This document shows, in pieces, positions 26,873-35,462 of a stretch of 64,000 bases of DNA. Source of the DNA: Hymenobacter sedentarius (lineage in GTDB: Bacteria > Bacteroidota > Bacteroidia > Cytophagales > Hymenobacteraceae); NCBI RefSeq assembly GCF_001507645.1, contig NZ_CP013909.1:62001-126000 (forward strand), read 5' to 3'. The notes under the pieces were generated by a model. It saw nothing but the letters and a program-made list of their open reading frames with translations. It searched no databases and had not been told where the DNA came from. The translations under genes were made by a program, and so were the position numbers. Each line of letters opens with the position of its first letter. Position 1 is the stretch's first letter.

Positions 26873-27148
26873 ATGTTTATTATACACCTGCGCGCCAAGC
26901 CCGGGGCCAAAACCACGGCGTTGCAAGTAGCCGCCAACGGCTCCGTGACCGTTCGCCTGAAGGCCCCCGCTCAGGACGGCAAGGCCAATGCCTGCCTGCT
27001 GGCCTACTTAGCCGAGGTATTTGGCGTGAGCAAAAACAGCGTGGAGCTGCTGAGTGGGCACACCGCGCCGATTAAGAAAATCCGCATTGAGGGCGTGGAC
27101 GAGGCGGCCGGTCAGGCCGTATTGGCTCGGCTGCAAGCGGCCTCCTGA
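26873..27148 (+). CDS. DUF167 (YggU-family) protein
   Basis: 91 residues. It matches the small YggU/DUF167 fold: LRAKPGAKTTALQV, VRLKAPAQDGKANACLLAYLAEVFGVSKNSVELLSGHTAPIKKIRIEG. No activity is established for the family. It is closely linked to the endonuclease gene (5-nt gap) and probably co-transcribed. Confidence 0.9.
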   Translation: MFIIHLRAKPGAKTTALQVAANGSVTVRLKAPAQDGKANACLLAYLAEVFGVSKNSVELLSGHTAPIKKIRIEGVDEAAGQAVLARLQAAS

Positions 27149-27166
27149 GCCAGGGTTGCCACTGTT

Positions 27167-27706
27167 TCAGGGCTTGAGCTGCTGCAGCAACGCCCACCCT
27201 TCGGGCCAGTCGTGCAGGTGGGAGTCAGAATTGAGGTGTCCGCGGGCACCGGCGTTGACCAACCGGCTGCCCCAGGCGTCGGCAAAAAAGCGCGCCCGCG
27301 CCAGGGTCACGTATTCGTCGTTGGTGCTGGCTACCACAATGCTGGGAAACGGCAGGCGCTGCAAGGCCAGGGGCGCAAATCCGGTGGCCCCGGCGGGGAA
27401 GTCGGGCCGTTCGGCATCGGCGGGGGCCACCAGCAGGGCGCCGGCTACGCGGGAGGCATCGTGAGTGGCGGCCCAATGCGCTACCGTGGGGCAGGCCAGG
27501 CTGTGCGCTGCCAGCAGCACCGGGCCCGGGGACTGGCAAATGGCGTGGTGGAGCTGCCGGACCCAATTGGCACACACGGGCTGGTCCCATTCCGCCTGCT
27601 CTACGCGCTGGCAGTGGTGCAGCTGCTCCCACCGGCTTTGCCAGTGCAGCGGCCCGGAGCTGCCCAGGCCCGGCACGGTCAGAATGGTTGGTTTTTCGGT
27701 GTTCAT
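27167..27706 (-). CDS. RBBP9/YdeN-type serine hydrolase
   Basis: Small alpha/beta hydrolase of 179 residues. It starts with ILTVPGLGSSGPLHWQSRWE, typical of the family. The nucleophile is Ser69 in AAHSLAC, the acid Asp130 in ASTNDEYV, and the base His157 in GHLNSDS. The physiological substrate is unknown. It begins 29 nt downstream of the glycosyltransferase/deacetylase gene on the same strand. Confidence 0.9.
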   Translation of the reverse strand: MNTEKPTILTVPGLGSSGPLHWQSRWEQLHHCQRVEQAEWDQPVCANWVRQLHHAICQSPGPVLLAAHSLACPTVAHWAATHDASRVAGALLVAPADAERPDFPAGATGFAPLALQRLPFPSIVVASTNDEYVTLARARFFADAWGSRLVNAGARGHLNSDSHLHDWPEGWALLQQLKP

Positions 27707-27735
27707 CTGCGCCAGCCTTTGGGGTTATTCGGCAA

Positions 27736-29637
27736 TTATTTCTTGCGTTTCCAGCGGTAATATTTCCGGTACCACGTCGAGGTTTTTTTGAATAGACTGC
27801 TCGCGCTTTCGTTCGGAAACATGTTTATCCGAAACACCTGCATGCGGTCGTCTTCGAGGTGCATGCCGCCGGTGTCGGTGGAAACGCCCAGCGTAAATCC
27901 GGCTTCCCGCACCGCCTTTTTCACGGTGTCGTTGCTGTCGCCGTACGGATAGGCGAAGCTCACAATTTGGGTTTGCAGGGTAGCCTCTAATTCCGCTTTG
28001 CTGCGTTGAATTTCCTGGGCGGCTTCGGATGGTGGCAGCGTGGTGAGGCGCAGGTGCGACATGGTGTGCGCCCCAATTTCCCAGCCTGCGGCCACGAACG
28101 CACGCTTTTGGGCCAGGTCCATTATTTCGGAACGCGGCTCGGTGGGGTCGGCGGCCAGGTCCCACTGGTTGTGCCGAACTTCAAAATCGCCGAGCAAATA
28201 CATAACGCCCCGGTAGCCGTATTGCTGCATCAGCGGCAGCAGGTTGGTGTAATTGTCGGTGTAGCCGTCGTCGAAAGTTAAGATGATGGGCCGCGCGGGA
28301 AATTGAGCTAACGGCAATTCGCCGTTGGCAAATTTCAGATAGTCGGCAAAGGTTATGGGCGTTAATTTCTGCTTCTGGAAATACGCCAGGTGCTTTTCAA
28401 AATTCTCTTTGGTGACGTAAATCTTGTGCTTGGTTTCGAGCGGCGCGTCGGGGATTTTGTGGTACATCAGCACTGGGATAAAATCCGGGGCGGCTTTGCG
28501 CATGCGCGCTTCGCGGTATACCTCGAGCACCCGCGTGGCTACCGTGGCCAGGTCGTAATGTACCCTCACGCGCTGCTGCAATTCTGCCGTTACTGGTTGC
28601 GGGGCCTGCAGAAAGGCTTGGGCATCTTCCAGGATGGCAGCCCAATCAACCGCTGGCGAAGCTACCTGCGCCGAAATGTCTCCGAAATTTGAAGCGGCCG
28701 CCGCGGCAAAAGTGTCATCGGTTACCAGGCCTTCGTAGCTGGCTTCGCCCAGCGCCAGCACGGACCGGCCCGCGCCCAGGGCCTCGATGGCCACCCGCCC
28801 GGCCCCGATGACCAGCGCGGTGCGGGCCAGCCAACCAGGCACATCCTTCGTGAAGCCCACCACTTCTACCCGCTCTCCAAATTCACCCTGCAGCTGCTCC
28901 AAGGCAGTTTTTCCAGCGGCCGGCAACTGCTCCAGCTCACCGCCAATCAGCGCCACCCGCAGCTGCGGAAACTCCCGAAGCAGCTCCGGAAAAACCTGCT
29001 GCAACAGGGCAGCCGCCCGCTCGCCTTTGCCTCCATTAAACCGCCCGATAAACGCGACCCGCAACGGCTGGGTTAATGAAGAATTAAGAATGAGGAATGA
29101 AGAATTGCCAGACGACAACTCTTCATTCCTCATTCTTAATTCTTCATTCAATTTTGGCGCAGCGCCAAAATTGACCCCGTTGGGAATCTCCACAATTTTG
29201 GACGCGGCCATCTTCACTTCGGTCACCAAATGCTCGCGCAGATTGCCGCAAATGGCGATGACCTTATCCCCGTAGATGTCGAACAGTGAGGTGGAAGCAT
29301 GCAGGTGCTGGCGGCCGTGCACGGTGCTCACCAGCGGGATTTTAATGCCGCGAAGGGCGAAGTAGCTCACCCAGCTGGCTGCGCGGGCATGAGCATGCAC
29401 CACATCAATGTTCTCCTGCCGAACGAGCTGCCGGATAAAACGGGCATTGCGCAGCCGCTGCGCGTAGCGGCGGTTGCTGATGGGCGCCACGACCTGCGTG
29501 GCGCCGGTGGGCAGCTGGTCGGATTCGGAGAGCATCCACACCTGGTGGCCCTGGGCGCGGTGGGCCTCTGCCAGCTGCACGGCATAGGCCACGGAGCCCG
29601 CAAAGAACTCAGCCGAAAGAACGTGGAGAATGCGCAT
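27736..29637 (-). CDS. Glycosyltransferase (GT4-like) fused to NodB-type polysaccharide deacetylase
   Basis: 633 residues from ATG 29637. The first half is a GT-B glycosyltransferase: ILHVLSAEFFAGSVAYAVQL, DVVHAHARAASWVSY and IPNGVNFG, then VAFIGRFNGGKGERAA and a C-terminal Rossmann region ending near 375. From about 385 a NodB deacetylase follows: PVLMYHKIP, TFDDGYTDNY (Asp456-Asp457), HTMSHLRL and FAYPYGDSND. It may build and deacetylate a surface glycan (inference). Residues about 163-190 (N-E-E-L-R-M-R ... N-S-S-F-L-I-L) are encoded by a family 1 palindrome inserted in frame. TACCTTTG (29649-29642) ends 4 nt before this ATG, so the transcript should be leaderless. Confidence 0.88.
   Translation of the reverse strand: MRILHVLSAEFFAGSVAYAVQLAEAHRAQGHQVWMLSESDQLPTGATQVVAPISNRRYAQRLRNARFIRQLVRQENIDVVHAHARAASWVSYFALRGIKIPLVSTVHGRQHLHASTSLFDIYGDKVIAICGNLREHLVTEVKMAASKIVEIPNGVNFGAAPKLNEELRMRNEELSSGNSSFLILNSSLTQPLRVAFIGRFNGGKGERAAALLQQVFPELLREFPQLRVALIGGELEQLPAAGKTALEQLQGEFGERVEVVGFTKDVPGWLARTALVIGAGRVAIEALGAGRSVLALGEASYEGLVTDDTFAAAAASNFGDISAQVASPAVDWAAILEDAQAFLQAPQPVTAELQQRVRVHYDLATVATRVLEVYREARMRKAAPDFIPVLMYHKIPDAPLETKHKIYVTKENFEKHLAYFQKQKLTPITFADYLKFANGELPLAQFPARPIILTFDDGYTDNYTNLLPLMQQYGYRGVMYLLGDFEVRHNQWDLAADPTEPRSEIMDLAQKRAFVAAGWEIGAHTMSHLRLTTLPPSEAAQEIQRSKAELEATLQTQIVSFAYPYGDSNDTVKKAVREAGFTLGVSTDTGGMHLEDDRMQVFRINMFPNESASSLFKKTSTWYRKYYRWKRKK
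29073..29151. repeat. Family 1 palindrome inside the glycosyltransferase coding region
   Basis: TTAATGAAGAATTAAGAATG and the rest of the left arm (29073-29107) pair almost perfectly with 29117-29151, around a loop of about 9 nt (CCAGACGAC). The reading frame is open through it on the coding strand. Confidence 0.85.
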
Positions 29638-29641
29638 CCAG

Positions 29642-29649
29642 CAAAGGTA
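29642..29649 (-). promoter_or_regulatory. -7 box placed for a leaderless mRNA
   Basis: TACCTTTG on the minus strand, 4 nt from the ATG at 29637. Transcription would begin at or next to the start codon. Confidence 0.6.
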
Positions 29650-29800
29650 TTGCCTGCCGGAAGGTCGTGCTAAGCGTAGCCGAAACATCCCTGCCGCTTC
29701 GTTGCAGCGAAGGGAGGGTGCTCACCAGGTAGAACTCACTCTCCTGGCAGGAATGCTTCGGCTGCGCTGTGCAGGGCAGGCATGGCGGTGCCCGGTCGCG

Positions 29801-31003
29801 TTAGCGCAGTGCGCGGCCGGCCACGTTTTCCATGTATTTCTGGCCGCTGCCGGTGTTCAGCAGCAGAATCTTCTCGTCGCGCTGCAGCCAGCCGGTGGCC
29901 AGCAGCTGGCGGGTAGCCATCCATACGGCGGCGCCTTCGGGGGCCACAAACAGGCCTTCCTGCTGGCCGAGGTCGCGCATGCCGGCCAGCATGTCTTCCT
30001 CGCTAACGCTCACCACCGTGCCGTTGGACTCGCGCAGCACGCGCAGCATCATGGCTTCGCCAAGGGGGTGCGGCACGGCTAGGCCGTTGGCCAGCGTGGC
30101 GCTACCCTGGTAGCTGTGGCAGTTGGGCTGGCGGCCGGCGTAGGTTTCCAGCAGGGGGCAGCAGTTTTGGGCTTGCACGGCCACCATGCGCGGCAGCCGC
30201 GTTTCGGGCGCCAGCCAGCCCAGGGCCTTCATTTCCTGGAAGGCTTTCCAGATGCCAATGAGGCCGGTGCCGCCGCCGGCGGGGTAGAGCAGCACGTCGG
30301 GCAGCTGCCAGTTGAGCTGCTCGGCGATTTCGTAGCCCATGGTTTTCTTGCCTTCGAGGCGGTAGGGCTCCTTCAGGGTCGAGATGTCGAGCAGGGCGCC
30401 GTCGGCGTTGCGCTGGCGCACGCGGGCGCCGCAGTCGCTGATGAGGCCATCGACCAGCTCCACTTCGGCACCGTACCAGTAGCACTCTTCTTTGAAAGCC
30501 ATGGGGGTGTGGCGCGGCATTACCACTACGGCCCGGAGGCCGGCGCGGGCGCAGTAAGCGGCCATGGCCACGCCGGCATTGCCGGCCGTGGGAATGATGC
30601 AGCCGTCTACGCCCAGCTCTTTGGCTTTGGATACGGCCATGCTGAGGCCGCGCGCTTTAAACGAACCGGTGGGATTCTGGCCTTCGTCCTTCAGCAGAAG
30701 GGAGGACAGCTCGTGGCGCGCGGCCAAGCGGGGCAGGTTGAGCATGGGGGTCATGCCTTCGCCCAGGGTCACTTTGTTTTCGTCGTGCAGCAGGGGCAGC
30801 AGGGCGCCGTAGCGCCACATCGACGTATCGGCCTGGTCGATAACGTCGCGGCTCAGGGGCTCGTGCAGGTCATAATCGGCCACGAGAGGCAGGTTGCAGC
30901 AGGTGGAAACCCGTTGCAGGTCGAAGGCAGAGTGCGGAGTGCCGCAGGCCGAGCAGTGCAGTGCGGCTAAGCGCGAGAGGGATTCGGAGGCTACCAGTTT
31001 CAT
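29801..31003 (-). CDS. Threonine synthase-like PLP enzyme
   Basis: Fold-type II PLP enzyme of 400 residues that would convert O-phosphohomoserine to threonine. The N-terminal Cys-rich segment (Cys17, Cys20, Cys35, Cys36) is a rubredoxin-like knuckle found in many threonine synthases. The Schiff-base Lys116 is in NPTGSFKARGL, the phosphate loop in YPAGGGTGLIGIWKA, and the C-terminal SG-type residues in LLLNTGSGQKY. No hom or thrB is nearby, so related activities cannot be excluded. The upstream sequence GTACTTTGCC 4 nt before the ATG resembles, but does not match, a -7 box (one spacer base is missing). Confidence 0.88.
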   Translation of the reverse strand: MKLVASESLSRLAALHCSACGTPHSAFDLQRVSTCCNLPLVADYDLHEPLSRDVIDQADTSMWRYGALLPLLHDENKVTLGEGMTPMLNLPRLAARHELSSLLLKDEGQNPTGSFKARGLSMAVSKAKELGVDGCIIPTAGNAGVAMAAYCARAGLRAVVVMPRHTPMAFKEECYWYGAEVELVDGLISDCGARVRQRNADGALLDISTLKEPYRLEGKKTMGYEIAEQLNWQLPDVLLYPAGGGTGLIGIWKAFQEMKALGWLAPETRLPRMVAVQAQNCCPLLETYAGRQPNCHSYQGSATLANGLAVPHPLGEAMMLRVLRESNGTVVSVSEEDMLAGMRDLGQQEGLFVAPEGAAVWMATRQLLATGWLQRDEKILLLNTGSGQKYMENVAGRALR

Positions 31004-31066
31004 ACGGCAAAGTACGGGAGGGGCCTGCCCGCGGTATGCCTTTTAGGGATGGGTTTTTGGAATAGG

Positions 31067-32005
31067 CTATGCCTTCTGGGAATAGTAGCGCTTGGTAAAA
31101 AGCAGAAAATCCTTGTAAGGCGCGTTGTTCTCAGTACCCTTGCGCTGAATAAAGTTGAACTCCCTTTTCAAGGGAAAATTATTGATTTTCACTTCTGAAA
31201 ACTCGCCCGAGGCCAGCTCTTTCGTCACGGCCTGGCGGGGCAAAAAAGCCAGGCAGCTATCCACCCGCACAAAGTTCTTGAGGGCTTCGGTGCCGCCCAT
31301 GCGCACGCGTACCGGTAGGGCCGCCAGCTTGATACGGTGCCGGGCCAGAGCCTCTTCCAACACAGCCAGCGTGCCGGAGCCATCCTCGCGCAGGGCCAGC
31401 GGCGTGGTAAGCAGGTCGTGCACTTCGAGGGTGCGGTGTTCGAGCGGGTTGTGGGCGGCGCACACGGCCACCACGTCGTCGGTGAGCAGGGGCGTGTAGG
31501 TCACGTTGCTCACTTTGTGGATGCCTTCGATGATGCCCAGCTCAATTTCGTGGTCGAGCAGGGCGCGCAGGATGTTGTCGGAGTTGCGGTTTTTGAGGCT
31601 GAGCTGGCGGTTGGGGTGCAGGCGCAGGTAAGCCGAGACCACGGGCGGCAGCACGTAGAGCGAAATGGTGGTGCTGGCCCCAATCAGCAAGTGCATGGCC
31701 GGCGCGAAGGCCGTGCTCAGCTCGCTCATTTCCTGGTGCAGCTCCTGCTGCAGCTGCTTGGCCTGCAGCAGCTTTTGGTAGAGCTTCAGGCCGGCGGGCG
31801 TGAGCTGAATGCTGCTGCCCATGCGCTCAAACAGGCCGGTTTTGTAGTGCTCCTCCAGCGCCTTCACCTGCTTGCTCACAGCCGACTGGCTGATGAACAA
31901 AGCCTGGCTGGCTTTAGTGAAACTGAGCCGTTGGGCTACTTCGAGAAAAACTTCGTGCGGATGGGAGAGCAAGGGAATCAGGGTTATGAATGAACAGCAC
32001 GTCAT
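31067..32005 (-). CDS. LysR-family transcriptional regulator
   Basis: 312 residues from ATG 32005. The winged helix-turn-helix is EVFLEVAQRLSFTKASQALFISQSAVSKQVKALEE; the effector domain from about 95 starts LLIGASTTISLYVLPPVV. The only in-frame ATG lies within the terminal GTCATGCTGAGC of a family 2 palindrome, and the first about 12 residues it adds are unlike the family. A TTG at 31972 (then L-S-H-P-H-E-V-F) is the start expected by alignment. The target genes are unknown; neighbours are the threonine synthase-like gene downstream and the M28 peptidase gene upstream on the same strand. Confidence 0.85.
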   Translation of the reverse strand: MTCCSFITLIPLLSHPHEVFLEVAQRLSFTKASQALFISQSAVSKQVKALEEHYKTGLFERMGSSIQLTPAGLKLYQKLLQAKQLQQELHQEMSELSTAFAPAMHLLIGASTTISLYVLPPVVSAYLRLHPNRQLSLKNRNSDNILRALLDHEIELGIIEGIHKVSNVTYTPLLTDDVVAVCAAHNPLEHRTLEVHDLLTTPLALREDGSGTLAVLEEALARHRIKLAALPVRVRMGGTEALKNFVRVDSCLAFLPRQAVTKELASGEFSEVKINNFPLKREFNFIQRKGTENNAPYKDFLLFTKRYYSQKA

Positions 32006-32103
32006 GCTGAGCGGAGCCGAAGCATCTCGCCAACGCAAGTAACTCAATCAATGAAATTACTACCCCGAGCGAGATGCTTCGGCTCCGCTCAGCATGACGT
32101 GCT
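31996..32103. repeat. Family 2 palindromic repeat with perfect 35-nt arms
   Basis: AGCACGTCATGCTGAGCGGA and the rest of the left arm (31996-32030) are exactly complementary to 32069-32103, around a 38-nt centre. It lies between the M28 peptidase stop and the lysR gene and overlaps the proposed lysR start codon. Confidence 0.9.
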
Positions 32104-32126
32104 TTATATCTGCTGTTACTTCGCCT

Positions 32127-32993
32127 CTACAACCCCAGCAGAGCTCCGAATGCGCCATCTACCACCTGGGCCATGCGCGGGAAATCGAGTGTTTCGATGG
32201 TATCCGATTTCTGGTGATAGTGGGGGTTGCGCAGAAAAGACGTGTCGTTAATCATCACGGCGTTGTAGCCCTGGGCCCAGTAGTTGCGGTGGTCGGATAA
32301 TCCGGCCAGGCCGCCCAGAGCTTCGGGCAAGTTGATGCGCTGCACGTCGAGGGTGCCGGCGTGGGGCTGCATCAGGGCCTGCACTTGCTGCGTGAAAGCT
32401 TCCTGGCCGGTTTTGCCCACGACGACGATGAAGTTGCCGGTGCTGGGGTACAGCTGGGCCAGGGCTTCGTTGGGGAAGCTTTGCGAGTTGGGCTCGTCGC
32501 TGAAGTAGCCTATCATTTCGTAGCACAGCATGCCGCGCACCTTGGCTTTGGCGGCGTGCAGGGCGCGGGCGTGCACGGCGCTGCCCATGTGCTCGGTGGC
32601 GAAGTAGGGCGGCTCCTCGTTGGCATAAGCGACAAAATCGATGCGGTGCCGGAGCGGCGCCCGGCTCAGGTGGAGCAGGCGGGCGGTTTCGAGCAGGCCG
32701 GCCACGGCGCTGGCATTGTCGTCGGCGCCGGGCTGGTCGCCGCACACGTCGTAGTGCGCGCCCACGATGAGGCGCTCGGCCTCGGGCGGACCGAAAGAGG
32801 CGATGATGTTGCGGTAGCGCCGGCCATCGGCCAGGAAGGCCTGCTCCGAAACGGTGGTTTGGAGCTTTTCAAAGCAGCCCTTGATGTAGTCGGCCGCCTT
32901 GTTCAAGGACTGCAGGTTGTGGCAATTGCGGGCCGGGTGCAGGTTGGTGAGAAAGGCAACGTCGGCATGGAGGCGGCTTTGGTCGGCGGGCAT
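32127..32993 (-). CDS. M28-family zinc aminopeptidase
   Basis: 288 residues from ATG 32993. The co-catalytic zinc site is visible: His80 and Asp82 in GAHYDVCGD, Asp91 in PGADDNASAVAG, the Glu126-Glu127 pair in ANEEPPYF, and the C-terminal His in NPHYHQKSDTIETLDF. The Asp in LSDHRNYW is also typical. No signal peptide is evident from this start, unlike many M28 enzymes. The -7 box at 33025-33018 overlaps the upstream in-frame start (33020), which therefore cannot be used; this decides for 32993. Confidence 0.88.
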   Translation of the reverse strand: MPADQSRLHADVAFLTNLHPARNCHNLQSLNKAADYIKGCFEKLQTTVSEQAFLADGRRYRNIIASFGPPEAERLIVGAHYDVCGDQPGADDNASAVAGLLETARLLHLSRAPLRHRIDFVAYANEEPPYFATEHMGSAVHARALHAAKAKVRGMLCYEMIGYFSDEPNSQSFPNEALAQLYPSTGNFIVVVGKTGQEAFTQQVQALMQPHAGTLDVQRINLPEALGGLAGLSDHRNYWAQGYNAVMINDTSFLRNPHYHQKSDTIETLDFPRMAQVVDGAFGALLGL

Positions 32994-33017
32994 AGCAAGC
33001 GGGGCGGGATGGACTCG

Positions 33018-33025
33018 CAAAACTA
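33018..33025 (-). promoter_or_regulatory. -7 box for the M28 peptidase gene
   Basis: TAGTTTTG on the minus strand fits the consensus; the predicted mRNA starts near 33011 with a leader of about 18 nt. Confidence 0.55.
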
Positions 33026-33107
33026 TACGGTAGCGAAAGCAAGCGGTGGGTTAGTTGAGCTTAATAAAAGTGGGGACTTGTGAGGCTATATAGCTCAACC
33101 GAACAAT

Positions 33108-33227
33108 GTAGAGACGCGACACTTCTCGTTTCGGCGTTGAACAATTACGCCGCAATGGGAATGCTCGAACGGCGCGGACGCCGAGACGCGAACCGAAGGT
33201 CGGCGTAGCCAAGTGTCGCGTCTCTAC
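33108..33227. repeat. Family 3 palindromic repeat
   Basis: GTAGAGACGCGACACTT (33108-33124) and its exact complement AAGTGTCGCGTCTCTAC (33211-33227) bound a 120-nt element with further inner pairing (GGCGTTGA, GGCGTAGCC). A single half-site GTAGAGACG also occurs near 56312. Confidence 0.8.
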
Positions 33228-33249
33228 ACCATGGCCAACCCGGCCAGCA

Positions 33250-34707
33250 TCAGTTCACGCCGCGCCCAAATAGCTGCTGGCGCAGGGCTTCGTCCTGCTT
33301 GTACACATCGGCGTAGAAACGCAGCTGGCCCGCCACCACAGCGCAGGTTGCGTAGCGCACATGCAGCGGCACGGGGTGCGCGAGCGTGACGCGGCGCGGG
33401 ACGGGGGCGGCCGCCAGCTCGGCCTCGGAGGGCAGCGTGGCCCGCAGGCTGTCGGCCCCTACCAGGTAGGAAGCCAGCTCCATGGGGCGCTCCATGCGCA
33501 TGCAGCCGTGGCCCAGCGCCCGGTAGGGCCGTTTGAAATCGCGGGTGTCGTAGGTGGCGTGCAGGTACACTTCGTAGGGGTTGCGGAAGCGGAAAATAAC
33601 CGAGCCCAAGGCATTGCCTGGGCCAGGATTCTGACGAATGGTGTAGTAGAACCGCTTCTTCCGGACGTCCCACCAGTCTACCTCGGTGGGGTCTATTAGC
33701 TCGCCCTGGGCATTGTAGATGGAAAAATTATGCCGGGCCGCGTACCGCGGGTTATCCCGCAAGCGGGGCAGAATTTCCTCGGTGGCAATGCTGTAGGGCA
33801 CCCGCCACTCGGGGGCCAGGGTAAAGACGCGGAGCTTGCTGCTGAGCGTAGGCGTGGGGCTCTCGGGCTTGCCGATAACGAGGCGGTGGGTTTGCAATAC
33901 GGTGTCGCCGTGCACCACTTCCAGCGCGTAGGCCGGCAGGTTTACCAGCACGTAGTTGGAATCGGGAATGGCCTGCCAACGCCAGCGCTCCAGCGTGAGC
34001 GCCAGCTGCTGGGCCCGCCGGATACGCACCGAATCGCGCCCCAGGGGCCGCTGGCGCCAGCGGGCCAACGCCTGCTGCAGCTGCTGGTACTCCCGCTGCT
34101 GGGGCTGGCAGCGCAGCAGCTCGGGCACAAATTCGGGCGCCTCCAGGGCCCGGGCCAGCCAGGCGGACGGCTCAAAAAGCGAGTCGGCCTTTTCCAGGGG
34201 CGAAGGCTTGAGCTCCCGCAGCTGGCCCCGGCGCAAATGCAGCGCAAACCGCAGCAGGCCATCGGTGAGCAGGATCTCGAAGCGGGCCTGGCGAATGCGT
34301 TGGCGCGCCGACGCCCCGGCTGGCCCAATCGATTTGGCCAAAGCCTGCAGGGCGGGCACGTGGTAGTTATTGGGCTGAAGCCCATATTCTTCGACCTTCT
34401 GCAGCAGGGCCAGTGCCGCATGGCCCGATGCGCTGACCTGGGAACCCGCACTCCAGGCCGGGGCATAGTCGCGCCGGCTGTAAAAGGCATTGGTTCCGCG
34501 CCCGTCGTGGCAGAGCAAGGGCCGGTGGCCCGCGGTCACGGCGGTGTCGGCCAGTAATGCCCGGATGCGGAGCGGCAGCGAGTCGGGCGCGGATTGGGCT
34601 GATGGTTCAGCTAGGTGCGCGCGCAATAGTGGTTGGGGCTTACGTGCTGGGCTGGCGGCGGCCAGTGTCAGCAATAAGGCCAACAGCAGGTGCCCTATCA
34701 GTTGCAT
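33250..34707 (-). CDS. YcbB-type L,D-transpeptidase
   Basis: 485 residues from ATG 34707 with an N-terminal signal peptide (QLIGHLLLALLLTLAAA). About 75-250 is the scaffold/peptidoglycan-binding part typical of YcbB (LLQKVEEYGLQPNNYH). The YkuD catalytic domain follows from about 252 (YVLVNLPAYALEVV), with His383 in YLHATYD and the nucleophile Cys402 in RALGHGCMRMERP. The usual S/T-x-G-C is G-H-G-C here, a small deviation. It would form 3-3 cross-links in peptidoglycan or attach proteins in the periplasm. Confidence 0.9.
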   Translation of the reverse strand: MQLIGHLLLALLLTLAAASPARKPQPLLRAHLAEPSAQSAPDSLPLRIRALLADTAVTAGHRPLLCHDGRGTNAFYSRRDYAPAWSAGSQVSASGHAALALLQKVEEYGLQPNNYHVPALQALAKSIGPAGASARQRIRQARFEILLTDGLLRFALHLRRGQLRELKPSPLEKADSLFEPSAWLARALEAPEFVPELLRCQPQQREYQQLQQALARWRQRPLGRDSVRIRRAQQLALTLERWRWQAIPDSNYVLVNLPAYALEVVHGDTVLQTHRLVIGKPESPTPTLSSKLRVFTLAPEWRVPYSIATEEILPRLRDNPRYAARHNFSIYNAQGELIDPTEVDWWDVRKKRFYYTIRQNPGPGNALGSVIFRFRNPYEVYLHATYDTRDFKRPYRALGHGCMRMERPMELASYLVGADSLRATLPSEAELAAAPVPRRVTLAHPVPLHVRYATCAVVAGQLRFYADVYKQDEALRQQLFGRGVN

Positions 34708-35027
34708 AAACAAGTAGCGTAAAGGTTCTTATCATTCGAAAATCAATTAATCACGTCGTTGATTAGCCGGGTAAATCATCGGGCCAGTTTGGCTGGCTTT
34801 AAAAAAATACGGTTTGTTTTGGTTCTGGTTTCTTTTCAAAACGAAGCCAATCCCCTCTCCTATCGCCACCTAATTTACTAAATTTAAATGGTAAATTACA
34901 ATAACACCCCGCGAAGTAGTAGCCCAGTAAGCCAGTTGAATACTTGACTATTTAGTCAAGCCACTTGCCGGATATAAAGCGGAAAATGGCCGCCTGGCCA
35001 GGCTGTCGCCAGAAGAAAACAGGCCTA
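34708..35027. other. Divergent intergenic region left of the IS element
   Basis: 320 nt, noticeably AT-rich (for example around 34800-34910). It should hold the promoters of the L,D-transpeptidase gene and, before the IS insertion, of the alpha-2-macroglobulin gene. No box fitting TAnnTTTG exactly was found; TACGGTTTG near 34809 has one extra spacer base. Confidence 0.4.
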
Positions 35028-35060
35028 GGGAGTGTTTACAGTTAAGGTCGACCTTTGAGC

Positions 35061-35462
35061 ATGAATAAAGACCGGAGTTTATTGACCGATGCGCAGTGGG
35101 CGAAGCTTTCGCCGTTGCTGCCGGGCCAAGAAAGTTCGCCGGGCACGACGGCCAAAGACACGCGCTTGTTCGTGGAAGCCGTGCTCTGGCGGGCCCGTTG
35201 CGGCGTCTCGTGGCGTGATTTGCCGGCCGAGCGGTTTGGGCCCTGGCACACGGTGTACGCCCGGTTTCGCCGCTGGCGGCAAGCCGGGGTATGGCCCCGG
35301 GTGCTGGCCCAAGTGCAACAGGAAGCCGGCTTGCACCGCCTGCTGGTCGATTCCACCACCGTACGGGCGCACCAGGTGGCCGCCGGCGCGAAAAAAAAGA
35401 CAGCCCTTGCGGGCAGGCGCTCGGCCGCAGCCGCGGCGGCTTCACGACCAAACTCCACCTGA
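35061..35462 (+). CDS. IS5-family transposase, first frame (OrfA)
   Basis: 133 residues from ATG 35061. MNKDRSLLTDAQWAKLSPLL and WRDLPAERFGPWHTVYARFRRW are the DUF4096 helix-turn-helix-like N-terminus of IS5/IS427 transposases. The first catalytic Asp is in LLVDSTTVRAH. After the run of eight A at 35391-35398 this frame turns into an Ala/Arg-rich tail that does not match the family and stops at 35462. The catalytic domain continues in the -1 frame. Confidence 0.88.
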   Translation: MNKDRSLLTDAQWAKLSPLLPGQESSPGTTAKDTRLFVEAVLWRARCGVSWRDLPAERFGPWHTVYARFRRWRQAGVWPRVLAQVQQEAGLHRLLVDSTTVRAHQVAAGAKKKTALAGRRSAAAAAASRPNST

